From Frigoribacterium sp. ACAM 257 (lineage in GTDB: Bacteria; Actinomycetota; Actinomycetes; Actinomycetales; Microbacteriaceae): 64,000 nucleotides of DNA. Below are positions 54,272 to 62,748 of the stretch, piece after piece. A model generated the notes under the pieces. That model was not told the DNA's origin and searched no databases. It saw only the letters and a program-made list of their open reading frames with translations. The number at the start of each line of letters is the position of its first letter. Within the stretch, counting starts at the first letter, position 1. The position numbers were made by a program, and so were the translations under genes. Where the stretch lies: assembly GCF_007954365.1 (NCBI RefSeq), contig NZ_VOLO01000001.1:992001-1056000 (forward strand), in the 5' to 3' direction.

Positions 54272-54559
54272 GAGTTGCTGCCTTTCGTCACATCCGCCGC
54301 TCTGCCCTGTAGAATCGATGAGTTCAGGGACACACCCGACACGGGCGTCGACGACGACGCCCGAGGGCCGTGGGATCCGCAGAAGCGGTACGCGGACCTC
54401 ACATCAGTCTAGGCAACGCCGGCTCCGCCTCCGCTCCACGCAGGCAGCCGTCGCAGCTCGACCGGGAGTCCGTCTCGCAGCGCGAGCAGCTGGGCCCCCA
54501 TCCGACGGGGAATGGTCACGACCCGACCCACGTTCGGCCCAGCAGAGAAAGAGGTAGTC
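54272..54559. promoter_or_regulatory. Divergent control region of ctaA and the suf operon
   Basis: This 288-base spacer has no supportable gene. TAGAAT at 54310-54315 (plus strand) is a candidate suf promoter with a leader of about 240 bases. The leader contains a hairpin with arms gggcgtc and gacgccc (54343-54349 and 54356-54362). No SufR gene or recognisable SufR/IscR operator is seen. Confidence 0.35.
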
Positions 54560-55978
54560 ATGTCAGACGTGTTGATCGACCGACCAGAGCTCGAGAGCCT
54601 GGGGCAGTACGAGTTCGGCTGGTCCGACTCCGACGCAGCGGGCGCCTCCGCGCGCCGTGGCGTCTCGCCCGAGGTGGTGACCGACATCTCGGCGCTCAAG
54701 AGCGAGCCGGAGTGGATGCTGAAGAACCGGCTCAAGGGCCTGGCGCTCTTCGAGCGGAAGCCCATGCCGACCTGGGGCGCCGACCTCTCCGGCATCGACT
54801 TCGACAACATCAAGTACTTCGTCCGCTCCACCGAGAAGCAGGCGACGACGTGGGAGGAACTCCCCGACGACATCAAGAACACGTACGAGAAGCTCGGCAT
54901 CCCCGAGGCAGAGCGCAACCGTCTCGTCGCGGGCGTCGCCGCCCAGTACGAGTCCGAGGTCGTCTACCACCAGATCCGCGAGGACCTGGAGGAGCAGGGC
55001 GTCATCTTCATGGACACCGACACGGCCCTCCGCGAGCACCCCGAGATCTTCCAGGAGTACTTCGGCACGGTCATCCCGGCCGGCGACAACAAGTTCGCCG
55101 CGCTGAACACGGCCGTCTGGTCGGGCGGCTCGTTCGTCTACGTGCCGAAGGGCGTCCGGGTCGAGATCCCGCTGCAGGCCTACTTCCGCATCAACACCGA
55201 GAACATGGGCCAGTTCGAGCGGACGCTGATCATCGCCGACGAGGGCAGCTACGTCCACTACATCGAGGGCTGCACGGCGCCGATCTACAAGAGCGACTCG
55301 CTCCACTCGGCCGTCGTCGAGATCATCGTGAAGAAGAACGCCCGCGTGCGCTACACGACGATCCAGAACTGGTCGAACAACGTCTACAACCTCGTGACGA
55401 AGCGCGCCATCGCCCACGAGGGCGCGACCATGGAGTGGATCGACGGGAACATCGGCTCGAAGGTGACGATGAAGTACCCCTCCATCTACCTCGTCGGCGA
55501 GCACGCCAAGGGCGAGACCCTGTCCGTCGCCTTCGCCGGCCCCGGCCAGCACCAGGACGCCGGCGCGAAGATGATCCACATGGCGCCCTACACGACGTCG
55601 TCGATCGTCTCGAAGTCGATCGCCCGAGGGGGCGGCCGTGCCGGGTACCGCGGCGAGGTCCGCGTCGACGACGCGGCACACCACTCGGCGAACACGGTGC
55701 GCTGCGACGCACTGCTGGTCGACACCATCTCGCGCTCCGACACCTACCCGGCGATCGACATCCGTGTCGACGACGTGCAGCTCGGCCACGAGGCGACGGT
55801 GTCCCGGGTCAGCGAGGAACAGCTCTTCTACCTCATGTCGCGAGGCATGGCGGAGGACGAGGCAATGGCCATGATCGTGCGCGGGTTCATCGAGCCGATC
55901 GCCCGGGAGCTGCCGATGGAGTACGCGCTCGAGCTCAACAAGCTCATCGAGATGAGCATGGAAGGATCAGTCGGCTAG
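54560..55978 (+). CDS. sufB: Fe-S cluster assembly protein SufB
   Basis: SufB (472 aa) is the scaffold of the SufBC2D complex on which Fe-S clusters are built. It carries the beta-helix core with the conserved [21 protein letters not shown] and [11 protein letters not shown] cysteine segments, and the C-terminal [23 protein letters not shown] 54560 is chosen because gaaagagg at 54547-54554 fits it and homologues start nearby; GTG or ATG codons further up would give an unrelated extension. It is first in the operon. Confidence 0.96.
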   Translation: MSDVLIDRPELESLGQYEFGWSDSDAAGASARRGVSPEVVTDISALKSEPEWMLKNRLKGLALFERKPMPTWGADLSGIDFDNIKYFVRSTEKQATTWEELPDDIKNTYEKLGIPEAERNRLVAGVAAQYESEVVYHQIREDLEEQGVIFMDTDTALREHPEIFQEYFGTVIPAGDNKFAALNTAVWSGGSFVYVPKGVRVEIPLQAYFRINTENMGQFERTLIIADEGSYVHYIEGCTAPIYKSDSLHSAVVEIIVKKNARVRYTTIQNWSNNVYNLVTKRAIAHEGATMEWIDGNIGSKVTMKYPSIYLVGEHAKGETLSVAFAGPGQHQDAGAKMIHMAPYTTSSIVSKSIARGGGRAGYRGEVRVDDAAHHSANTVRCDALLVDTISRSDTYPAIDIRVDDVQLGHEATVSRVSEEQLFYLMSRGMAEDEAMAMIVRGFIEPIARELPMEYALELNKLIEMSMEGSVG

Positions 55979-57202
55979 ATGTCCGCCGCAGCACCCACCA
56001 CCACAGACACCGCGCCCGAGGGCGTCCAGCACGGCGCAGGGGCGCACAGCGACGGCGGATGGGGCCTCGTGCCCGTCCAGACCCGTTCTGGCCGCTTCCG
56101 CTCCACCGACCCCGCGGCCTTCGCGGCCGTCACCGGCCGGGAGGTCGACTGGAAGCTCAGTCCTGTCGACCGCCTCCGTCCGCTCATCGACGGTCCGCTC
56201 GACGGCTCGCCGTACGCGTACCTCGCTCGGGAGACCGGCGGGGCCGCCGTCGAATGGCTCGACCGGGCCGACGCCCGCGTCGGGCGTGCCGGCGCGCCGG
56301 AGGACAAGGCCTCGGCCAACGCCTGGGCGTCGACCGAAAAGGTCCTCGCCGTGACCCTGACCGGGGACGAGCCGTCCACGGTCACGATCGGCCGGAGCGG
56401 CCTCGACCGCGAGCCTCGTGCCGGCCACACCGTCATCCACGCGACGGCGAACACCCGCTCGATGGTCGTGCTCCGCAACACCGGCTCGGCGCAGCTCGTC
56501 GAGAACGTCGAGATCGTCGTCGACGACGGTGCGCACCTGACCGTCGTCACCCTGCAGGAGTGGGACGACGACGCGATCCACCTGGCGAGCCACTTCGCCA
56601 CGATCGGTCGCGACGCGCAGCTGAAGCACTTCGTCGTCTCGCTCGGCGGCTCGGTCGTGCGGGTCAACCCCTCGGCCCACCTGGCCGGGCAGGGCTCGGA
56701 CACCGAGCTCTACGGCGTGTACTTCGCCGACGCGGGCCAGCACCTCGAGCAGCAGGTCTACGTGCACCACGACGCTCCGAACAGCCGCAGCCGGGTCAAC
56801 TACAAGGGCGCGCTGCAGGGCGTGGGCGCCCGCACGGTCTGGATCGGCGACGTCCTGATCGCGCGCACGGCGCCCGGGACCGACAGCTACGAGCAGAACC
56901 GCAACCTCGTCCTCAGCGAAGGCACGCGGGCGGACTCGATCCCGAACCTGGAGATCGAGACGGGCGACATCGCCGGAGCGGGCCACGCCAGCGCCACCGG
57001 CCGGTTCGACGACGAGCACCTCTTCTACCTGCAGTCCCGGGGCATCTCGGAGCACGAGGCTCGCCGTCTCGTCGTCCTCGGGTTCCTCAGCGAGGTCGTG
57101 CAGAAGATCGGCGAGCCCGAGTTGCAGGAGCGTCTCATCGACGCTCTCGAGGTCGAGCTCACCGCCGGTGAGGGCCTCCCGACGGCAGGCGGCGCCGCCT
57201 GA
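55979..57202 (+). CDS. sufD: Fe-S cluster assembly protein SufD
   Basis: SufD (407 aa) pairs with SufB on the SufC dimer and helps iron enter the scaffold. It shares the SufB/D beta-helix core and ends with AGAGHASATG, holding the His equivalent to E. coli His360, followed by HLFYLQSRGIS. The N-terminal 100 residues are more variable. ATG directly follows the sufB stop, and the stop overlaps the ferredoxin gene by one base. Confidence 0.95.
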   Translation: MSAAAPTTTDTAPEGVQHGAGAHSDGGWGLVPVQTRSGRFRSTDPAAFAAVTGREVDWKLSPVDRLRPLIDGPLDGSPYAYLARETGGAAVEWLDRADARVGRAGAPEDKASANAWASTEKVLAVTLTGDEPSTVTIGRSGLDREPRAGHTVIHATANTRSMVVLRNTGSAQLVENVEIVVDDGAHLTVVTLQEWDDDAIHLASHFATIGRDAQLKHFVVSLGGSVVRVNPSAHLAGQGSDTELYGVYFADAGQHLEQQVYVHHDAPNSRSRVNYKGALQGVGARTVWIGDVLIARTAPGTDSYEQNRNLVLSEGTRADSIPNLEIETGDIAGAGHASATGRFDDEHLFYLQSRGISEHEARRLVVLGFLSEVVQKIGEPELQERLIDALEVELTAGEGLPTAGGAA

Positions 57203-57537
57203 TGGCCGGGGTCAAGGTCTGCGGCGTCGACGACGTCACGCCGGCCCAGGCGATGCGCGTCGTCGTCGAGGGGGTCGCCGTCGCCGTCGTCAAGGACAGC
57301 TCGGGCGACATCCACGCGATCGGCGACACCTGCACCCACGGCGACATCTCGCTCTCCGAGGGCTTCGTCGAGGACGACACGCTCGAGTGCTGGGCGCACG
57401 GCTCCAAGTTCGAGCTGACGACCGGCAAGCCGCTCACCCTCCCTGCCTACGAACCCGTCCCGGTCTTCCGTGTCACCGTCGTCGACGGTGACGTGTACGT
57501 CGACACCGCCGCGTCGTCCGCCGACGTCGCACAGTAA
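57202..57537 (+). CDS. Rieske-type ferredoxin in the suf operon
   Basis: A 111-residue Rieske 2Fe-2S protein. The ligand pairs are C-x-H in CTHGDISL (near residue 45) and C-x2-H in CWAHGSKF (near 63). It resembles the ferredoxin subunits of aromatic-ring dioxygenases, but no oxygenase is nearby. Its steady position between sufD and sufC in related actinobacteria suggests it supplies electrons for cluster assembly. That role is inferred. It overlaps sufD by one base. Confidence 0.92.
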   Translation: MAGVKVCGVDDVTPAQAMRVVVEGVAVAVVKDSSGDIHAIGDTCTHGDISLSEGFVEDDTLECWAHGSKFELTTGKPLTLPAYEPVPVFRVTVVDGDVYVDTAASSADVAQ

Positions 57538-57549
57538 GGAAAAGAACGC

Positions 57550-58341
57550 ATGTCCACTCTCGAGATCCGCGACCTCAAGGTCAGCATCGACACCGACCAG
57601 GGCGTCAAGCCCATCCTCAAGGGCGTCGACCTCACCATCAACGAGGGCGAGATCCACGCCGTCATGGGCCCCAACGGCTCCGGCAAGTCCACCCTCGCCT
57701 ACACGATCGCCGGGCACCCGCGCTACAACGTCGACGGCGGCAGCATCCTGCTCGACGGTCGCGAGGTGCTCGACATGTCGGTCGACGAGCGGGCCAAGGC
57801 CGGTCTCTTCCTGGCCATGCAGTACCCGGTCGAGATCCCCGGCGTGACGGTCGCCAACTTCCTCCGCACCGCCAAGACCGCCCTGGACGGCGAGGCTCCC
57901 GCGATCCGCACCTGGATCAAGGACTTGCGCACCCACATGAGCGACCTCAAGATGGACGCCTCGTTCGCGGAGCGCAACGTCAACGAGGGCTTCTCGGGCG
58001 GCGAGAAGAAGCGTCACGAGATCATGCAGCTCGAGCTGCTGAAGCCGAAGTTCGCCGTCCTCGACGAGACCGACTCCGGTCTCGACGTCGACGCGCTCAA
58101 GATCGTCTCCGAGGGCGTCAACCGAGCCAAGGCCAACACGGGCCTCGGCCTGCTGATGATCACGCACTACACGCGTATCCTCCGGTACATCAAGCCCGAC
58201 TTCGTCCACGTCTTCGTCGACGGCCACGTCGCCGAGCAGGGCGGCCCCGAGCTGGCCGACCGTCTCGAGGACGAGGGCTACGACCGCTACGTGTCCGCTG
58301 CGGCCGCCGCGGCTGCCGAGACGACACCGGCGGTCAGCTGA
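57550..58341 (+). CDS. sufC: Fe-S cluster assembly ATPase SufC
   Basis: SufC (263 aa) is the ABC-type ATPase of the SufBC2D complex. Walker A reads GPNGSGKST near residue 39, the signature FSGGEKKRHEI near 156 and Walker B AVLDETDSGLD near 178. It has no membrane domain. A short alanine-rich tail ends the protein. aaggaaaag precedes ATG 57550, 12 bases after the ferredoxin gene. Confidence 0.96.
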   Translation: MSTLEIRDLKVSIDTDQGVKPILKGVDLTINEGEIHAVMGPNGSGKSTLAYTIAGHPRYNVDGGSILLDGREVLDMSVDERAKAGLFLAMQYPVEIPGVTVANFLRTAKTALDGEAPAIRTWIKDLRTHMSDLKMDASFAERNVNEGFSGGEKKRHEIMQLELLKPKFAVLDETDSGLDVDALKIVSEGVNRAKANTGLGLLMITHYTRILRYIKPDFVHVFVDGHVAEQGGPELADRLEDEGYDRYVSAAAAAAAETTPAVS

Positions 58342-58343
58342 CC

Positions 58344-58676
58344 ATGGCCGTCGCCCTCGCCCCGGAGAAGTTCGACGCCACGATCGAGGCGCTCAAAGAG
58401 GTGGTCGACCCCGAGCTCGGGGTCAACATCGTCGACCTCGGCCTGATCTACGACCTCGCCATGGACGAGGAGCACGAGAACGCCCTCATCATCAGCATGA
58501 CGCTGACGTCGGCCGGCTGCCCGCTGACCGACGTGATCGAGGCCGACACGGCCAACGCGCTCGACGGAGTGGTCGACGCCTTCCGCATCAACTGGGTCTG
58601 GATGCCTCCGTGGGGCCCGGACCGGATCACCGACGACGGCCGCGACATGATGCGCGCGATCGGCTTCTCGATCTGA
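58344..58676 (+). CDS. MIP18/SufT-like Fe-S assembly factor (DUF59)
   Basis: A 110-residue MIP18-family protein with VVDPELGVNIVDLGLIYD and the reactive cysteine in TSAGCPLTD. In staphylococci and mycobacteria SufT relatives help mature Fe-S proteins. In many actinobacteria sufS and sufU lie between sufC and this gene; here it follows sufC by only two bases. A strong bidirectional terminator ends the operon. Confidence 0.93.
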   Translation: MAVALAPEKFDATIEALKEVVDPELGVNIVDLGLIYDLAMDEEHENALIISMTLTSAGCPLTDVIEADTANALDGVVDAFRINWVWMPPWGPDRITDDGRDMMRAIGFSI

Positions 58677-58680
58677 CCCA

Positions 58681-58735
58681 CCCCGCACACGAAGAACGCC
58701 CCGGTCTATGACCGGGGCGTCCTTCGTGTGCGGGG
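58681..58735. terminator. Bidirectional terminator between the suf operon and bioY
   Basis: A very long stem: an outer arm of 14 pairs (58681-58694 with 58722-58735), a two-base internal loop, then ten inner pairs (58697-58706 with 58710-58719) around a three-base loop. It sits between convergent genes, four bases after the suf operon stop. Confidence 0.88.
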
Positions 58736-58755
58736 GAGCTGGGTGCGGGTCGCGC

Positions 58756-59361
58756 CTACTTGCCGAGTCGCCCCAGCGCACGCCACGCCAGCGGCAGGGC
58801 CGACGCTGCGATCAGCCACTTCGCGACCCCGCCCACGATGAACGGGTACACGCCGAGCGCCAGGACGCTGCCGAGCGACGCGTCGATGCCGAGCGAGTTC
58901 AGCACGACCGCCATGTAGGGGAGCCCCGTGGCGAACGGGATGAGGCTGGCGAGGAAGAACGCGGCAGCGGACAGGGCCCACTTCTTGTCCCAGTCGCGCT
59001 GGGAGAGCCAGCCGATGACGAGCGCGGCCGGGACGAAGCCGAGGATGAAGCCGAAGCTCGGACGCAGCACGCTCAGCGGCCCGCCGGAGAACTCGGCGAA
59101 GATCGGCAGCCCGGCGACGCCGAGGACGAGGTACGTGAGCATCGACAGGGCGCCGCGTCGGGCCCCCAGAGTGGCACCGACGAGCATCACGGCCAGGGTC
59201 TGACCGGTGATCGGCACGGGCCACATGGGCACCTGCACCTGCGCCAGCGCCGAGGTGAAGGCGACCCCGCCGAGCACCAGGGCGGTGTCGGTGGCCCAGC
59301 TGCGGGCGACCAGCCGGTCAGCGAGGACCGGCCGCGAGATCGATGCGGCGGTGTCTGTCAT
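58756..59361 (-). CDS. bioY: Biotin transporter BioY
   Basis: BioY (201 aa) is the substrate-binding S component of an energy-coupling-factor biotin transporter. About six membrane helices are visible, with the BioY motifs VPMWPVPITGQTLAVMLVG, LGARRGALSMLTYLVLG, and GPLSVLRPSFGFILGF. The bioM and bioN energising genes are not adjacent, so it must use a distant module or act alone. GGAG precedes the ATG. Its promoter overlaps that of the divergent ABC-F gene. Confidence 0.94.
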   Translation of the reverse strand: MTDTAASISRPVLADRLVARSWATDTALVLGGVAFTSALAQVQVPMWPVPITGQTLAVMLVGATLGARRGALSMLTYLVLGVAGLPIFAEFSGGPLSVLRPSFGFILGFVPAALVIGWLSQRDWDKKWALSAAAFFLASLIPFATGLPYMAVVLNSLGIDASLGSVLALGVYPFIVGGVAKWLIAASALPLAWRALGRLGK

Positions 59362-59371
59362 GCGAGTCTCC

Positions 59372-59378
59372 TAGTATG
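59372..59378. promoter_or_regulatory. Overlapping divergent -10 elements of bioY and the ABC-F gene
   Basis: The octamer ctagtatg gives TAGTAT on the plus strand (59372-59377) and CATACT on the minus strand (59378-59373). The plus element would give the ABC-F gene a leader of about 125 bases; the minus element gives bioY a leader of about 6 bases. Confidence 0.4.
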
Positions 59379-59511
59379 GGAAGGTTGATCGGCCGAGCGG
59401 CTGGTCGGCAGCGCAGTGCTGCGACCCCTCTCCACGCGACGTCCTCATCCTAGAGGCGGCCCCACGCCGGGCCCCGTTGTGGACATCTCCCCAATCGATT
59501 GGACTTCTGCT

Positions 59512-61110
59512 GTGCTTTCCGTGCACGATCTCGAGATCCGCGTCGGCGCGCGTCTGCTCATGGCCGACGTGAGCTTCCGCGTCGACAAGGGCGACAAGAT
59601 CGGCCTCGTCGGCCGCAACGGCGCAGGCAAGACCACCATGACGAAGACCCTGGCCGGTGAGACGATGCCGACCGGCGGCAAGATCGATCGCCACGGCGAG
59701 ATCGGCTACCTGCCGCAGGACCCGCGCAGCGGCAACCCGGAAGACCTCGCCCGCACGCGGATCCTCGACGCCCGTGGCCTAGGGCAGCTGCTGCTGGGCA
59801 TCCAGGAGGCGACCCAGGCGATGGGCGACGCCGATCCCGACGTCGCGGCCCGGGCGATGAAGCGCTACGGGGACCTCGACGACCAGTTCAACGCGCTCGG
59901 GGGCTACGCCGCCGAGGCGGAGGCCGCGTCCATCGCCAGCAACCTGAGCCTGCCCGACCGCATCCTCGACCAGCCCCTCTCGACCCTGTCGGGTGGTCAG
60001 CGACGTCGCATCGAGCTCGCGCGCATCCTCTTCTCCGCCGCGGACACGATGATCCTCGACGAGCCGACCAACCACCTCGACGCCGACAGCGTCGTGTGGC
60101 TGCGCGAGTACCTCAAGACCTACCAGGGCGGCGTCATCGTGATCAGCCACGACATCGAGCTGGTCGAGGAAGTCGTCAACCGCGTCTTCTACCTCGACGC
60201 CAACCGCCAGGCCATCGACATCTACAACATGGGCTGGCGCAACTACCAGCGCCAGCGCGCCGCCGACGAGGAGCGTCGCAAGAAGGAGCGCAGCAACGCC
60301 GAGAAGCAGGCGTCTGCTCTGCAGAAGCAGGCTGCTCGCTTCGGGGCGAAGGCCTCCAAGGCCGCCGCGGCCCACCAGATGGTCGCCCGCGCCGAGAAGT
60401 TGCTCTCCGGCCTCGAGGAGGTCCGCGCCGTCGACCGCGTCGCCAAGCTGCGGTTCCCCACGCCGGTCGCCTGCGGCAAGACGCCCCTGATGGCCTCGAA
60501 CCTGTCGAAGAGCTACGGCTCGCTCGAGATCTTCACCGCCGTGGACCTGGCCATCGACCGGGGCTCGAAGGTCGTCATCCTCGGCCTGAACGGTGCCGGG
60601 AAGACGACCCTGCTGCGCATCCTGGCGAGCGTCGACGAGCCCGACACCGGCCAGCTCGAGCCTGGTCACGGGCTCCGTGTGGGCTACTACGCGCAGGAAC
60701 ACGAGACGATCGACGTCAAGCGCAGCGTGCTCGAGAACATGGTGTCGTCGTCGCCGAACATCACCGAGATGGAGGCGCGGCGCGTGCTGGGCTCGTTCCT
60801 CTTCACCGGCGACGACTCGGCCAAGCCGGCCGGTGTGCTGTCCGGCGGCGAGAAGACGCGCCTCGCGCTGGCGATGATCGTCGTCTCGGGCGCCAACGTT
60901 CTGCTGCTCGACGAGCCCACGAACAACCTCGACCCTGCCAGCCGCCTCGAGATCCTCGACGCGCTGGCGAACTACGAGGGCGCGGTCGTGCTCGTCAGCC
61001 ACGACGAGGGGGCCGTCGAGGCCCTGAACCCCGAGCGCGTCCTGATCATGCCCGAGGGCACCGAGGACCACTGGACGCCGGACTACTCGGACCTGATCAA
61101 CCTGGCGTGA
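59512..61110 (+). CDS. ABC-F family ATPase
   Basis: A 532-residue soluble protein with two ABC domains and no membrane segment, the ABC-F plan of ribosome-associated ATPases such as EttA. Motifs are GRNGAGKTT, LSGGQRRRIELA and MILDEPTNHLD in the first half, and GLNGAGKTT, LSGGEKTRLALA and LLLDEPTNNLD in the second. A lysine/arginine-rich linker separates the halves near 245-300. It resembles the mycobacterial ABC-F protein encoded near the suf genes. A resistance role is not evident from sequence. GTG 59512 gives the typical MLSVHDLEIR start. Confidence 0.93.
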   Translation: MLSVHDLEIRVGARLLMADVSFRVDKGDKIGLVGRNGAGKTTMTKTLAGETMPTGGKIDRHGEIGYLPQDPRSGNPEDLARTRILDARGLGQLLLGIQEATQAMGDADPDVAARAMKRYGDLDDQFNALGGYAAEAEAASIASNLSLPDRILDQPLSTLSGGQRRRIELARILFSAADTMILDEPTNHLDADSVVWLREYLKTYQGGVIVISHDIELVEEVVNRVFYLDANRQAIDIYNMGWRNYQRQRAADEERRKKERSNAEKQASALQKQAARFGAKASKAAAAHQMVARAEKLLSGLEEVRAVDRVAKLRFPTPVACGKTPLMASNLSKSYGSLEIFTAVDLAIDRGSKVVILGLNGAGKTTLLRILASVDEPDTGQLEPGHGLRVGYYAQEHETIDVKRSVLENMVSSSPNITEMEARRVLGSFLFTGDDSAKPAGVLSGGEKTRLALAMIVVSGANVLLLDEPTNNLDPASRLEILDALANYEGAVVLVSHDEGAVEALNPERVLIMPEGTEDHWTPDYSDLINLA

Positions 61111-61180
61111 CCCAACTGGCCAGAGCCACCTAGTCTGATCGATCTGCCCTGAGCACCGTAACCGTCGGGCGGTGACGTCC

Positions 61181-62038
61181 TCAGCGCCCGGCGGCGTCGA
61201 GCAGCTCGTCTTCTTCTTCGTGGTCCGAGCGCGGACGGGAGGCGCGTCGACGCTCTCGCTCGGCCGCCTCCTCCGGGGTCTCGTCGTCCGCCGCGTCGAG
61301 CAGCCGGTTGCGGCGCTCCTGCCGGAAGACGTAGAAGAGGAACCCGAAGGCGCCTACCGCGAACATGATCCACTGGACGAAGTACGACAGGTTGAGCCCC
61401 GTGTCGATCTCGGGGGCACTCGCCTTCACGGGAGCGGTCGCAGGCGCCGGGTCCTCCGACGCGAGCAGGCCGTAGCTCGAGTCGTAGATCTCGCCGTCGA
61501 CCCGCTTCTGCACCTCGCTCAGCTGGATCGTCGCGATCTGGTTGGTGCCCGGGACGCCGGTGCGGTCGCCGAGCGCGGGCTCGCCCGGCTTGAGCCGGGC
61601 CGTCACCGTGACCTCGCCGGACGGCGGCGCCGGGACGACGTCGGGGGCGTCCTGGTCGTTGCCCGTGGGCACCCAGCCGCGGTCGACCACGAAGACGTCG
61701 CCGCCGGTCACCTGGAACGGCACGAGGACGTCGAACCCGGGCTGGCCGTTGAGGGGTCTGTTGCGGACGAGCAGCTCCTCGTCGACGAGGTACCGTCCGG
61801 TCATCGAGACCGGCTGCCACTCGAGCGCTGGATCATACGAGTCCAGTTCGGGCACCGCCTCCTGCAGGGGGATCGGCGCCGCGTCGTACCGCTGCTCGAG
61901 CTGGTGGACGACCGCCATCTTCTCTTCGTGCCGGCTCCACTGCCAGTGGGCGAGGAGGCCGCAGATGATCGCGAAGACCACGACGACGGCCAGGTAGCCC
62001 AGCCACTTCGAGGCGGTCGTCGCCCCGGGGGCGCTCAA
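61181..62038 (-). CDS. SURF1-family cytochrome oxidase biogenesis protein
   Basis: A 285-residue SURF1 family protein that helps assemble cytochrome c oxidase, consistent with the nearby heme A genes. It has one N-terminal helix (about residues 13-32) and one near the C-terminus (about 225-243), with the conserved VSMTGRYL, RNRPLNGQPGF and VDRGWVP segments between. The charged tail of about 40 residues is extra. The start is TTG 62038, supported by aggagg just upstream and a TTGA overlap with the preceding gene; there is no suitable ATG or GTG. Confidence 0.9.
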   Translation of the reverse strand: MSAPGATTASKWLGYLAVVVVFAIICGLLAHWQWSRHEEKMAVVHQLEQRYDAAPIPLQEAVPELDSYDPALEWQPVSMTGRYLVDEELLVRNRPLNGQPGFDVLVPFQVTGGDVFVVDRGWVPTGNDQDAPDVVPAPPSGEVTVTARLKPGEPALGDRTGVPGTNQIATIQLSEVQKRVDGEIYDSSYGLLASEDPAPATAPVKASAPEIDTGLNLSYFVQWIMFAVGAFGFLFYVFRQERRNRLLDAADDETPEEAAERERRRASRPRSDHEEEDELLDAAGR

Positions 62039-62280
62039 CGCGCCTCCTGCTCGACCCGGTCGACCGTCTCGCCCGCAGGCGTGAGGACGACCGGGAAGTC
62101 GCGGGCCCGGAGGAACTCGGCGAGGTAGTCGACGTGCTCGTCGCAGGCCGACCAGATCTTGACACGCTCGAGGCCGTGGATCTTGGGGTTGCGCCAGTTG
62201 ACGGCGTGCACGGCGGCGGCGGTGCACCCTGCCCGGGAGCACTGCACGTCTCCGGGGCCCTGCTGCCCGATGCCGAGCAT
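62035..62280 (-). CDS. Small conserved actinobacterial protein of the SURF1 operon
   Basis: An 81-residue protein with four cysteines and conserved aromatic residues: CSRAGC near residue 15, NWRNPKIHGLERVK, then SACDEH with YLAEFLRARDFP. Homologues next to SURF1 genes are often labelled acetone carboxylase in databases, which the length and motifs do not support. The cysteine and histidine pattern suggests metal binding. Start ATG 62280 overlaps the previous stop by one base; GTG 62283, with GGAG seven bases before it, is an alternative. The function is unknown. Confidence 0.82.
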   Translation of the reverse strand: MLGIGQQGPGDVQCSRAGCTAAAVHAVNWRNPKIHGLERVKIWSACDEHVDYLAEFLRARDFPVVLTPAGETVDRVEQEAR

Positions 62281-62621
62281 CACCGGGGCACTCCGTCCGA
62301 GCCGACGACGGGGTCGTCGTCCGGGTCGTGCGCCGCTGGGGGAGTCCAGGGCTGCTGGGGCCCCCTGTACACCTCGAGACCGCCCGGTCGCTCGACGTCC
62401 TGGCCGCTCTCGTGGCCCACGTTCGCGAGGACGACGGCCACGTACGGGATCACGACGGCGCCGAAGACGGGGATCAGCGTCCACCAGCTGAGCGGGATGA
62501 CGAAGCAGAAGATGATGCAGACGATGCGGATGCCCGTGGCCAGCAAGTACCGGCGCATGCGGGCATGACGGTCGTCAGCAGGCGACGGGGGGAGCGTGGT
62601 GATCGGGGTGGATGTCTTCAT
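62280..62621 (-). CDS. DUF3099 family membrane protein
   Basis: A 113-residue protein of the DUF3099 family. Two adjacent hydrophobic helices (about residues 26-44 and 48-68) follow a basic stretch RHARMRRYL, and the C-terminal 45 residues are acidic and proline-rich. No function is known. It is first in a three-gene minus-strand operon with the cysteine-rich protein and SURF1, and divergent from fabG. TACGAT (62669-62664, minus) is a possible -10. Confidence 0.87.
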   Translation of the reverse strand: MKTSTPITTLPPSPADDRHARMRRYLLATGIRIVCIIFCFVIPLSWWTLIPVFGAVVIPYVAVVLANVGHESGQDVERPGGLEVYRGPQQPWTPPAAHDPDDDPVVGSDGVPR

Positions 62622-62686
62622 GGCCTCACGGGCTCGGGACGCCGAGGGTCGGCGGTTGACTAGATCGTAATCCCGGCGTCCGACAG

Positions 62687-62692
62687 TAGGCT
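62687..62692 (+). promoter_or_regulatory. -10-like TAGGCT of fabG
   Basis: TAGGCT lies 56 bases before fabG ATG 62749, giving a leader of about 50 bases with a proper Shine-Dalgarno (gaggag, 62736-62741). Confidence 0.45.
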
Positions 62693-62748
62693 GGCACGCG
62701 GTCCACGGACATGAGGACCCGCTGACGCCCACACCGAGGAGCACCATC

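Noticed and set aside
57202-57537. Aromatic dioxygenase ferredoxin as the function of the Rieske gene
   Set aside because: No oxygenase or reductase gene is nearby, and the gene is locked by overlap into the suf operon.
61131-61136. TAGTCT as a promoter element
   Set aside because: It lies between convergent genes, with no plus-strand gene downstream before fabG.
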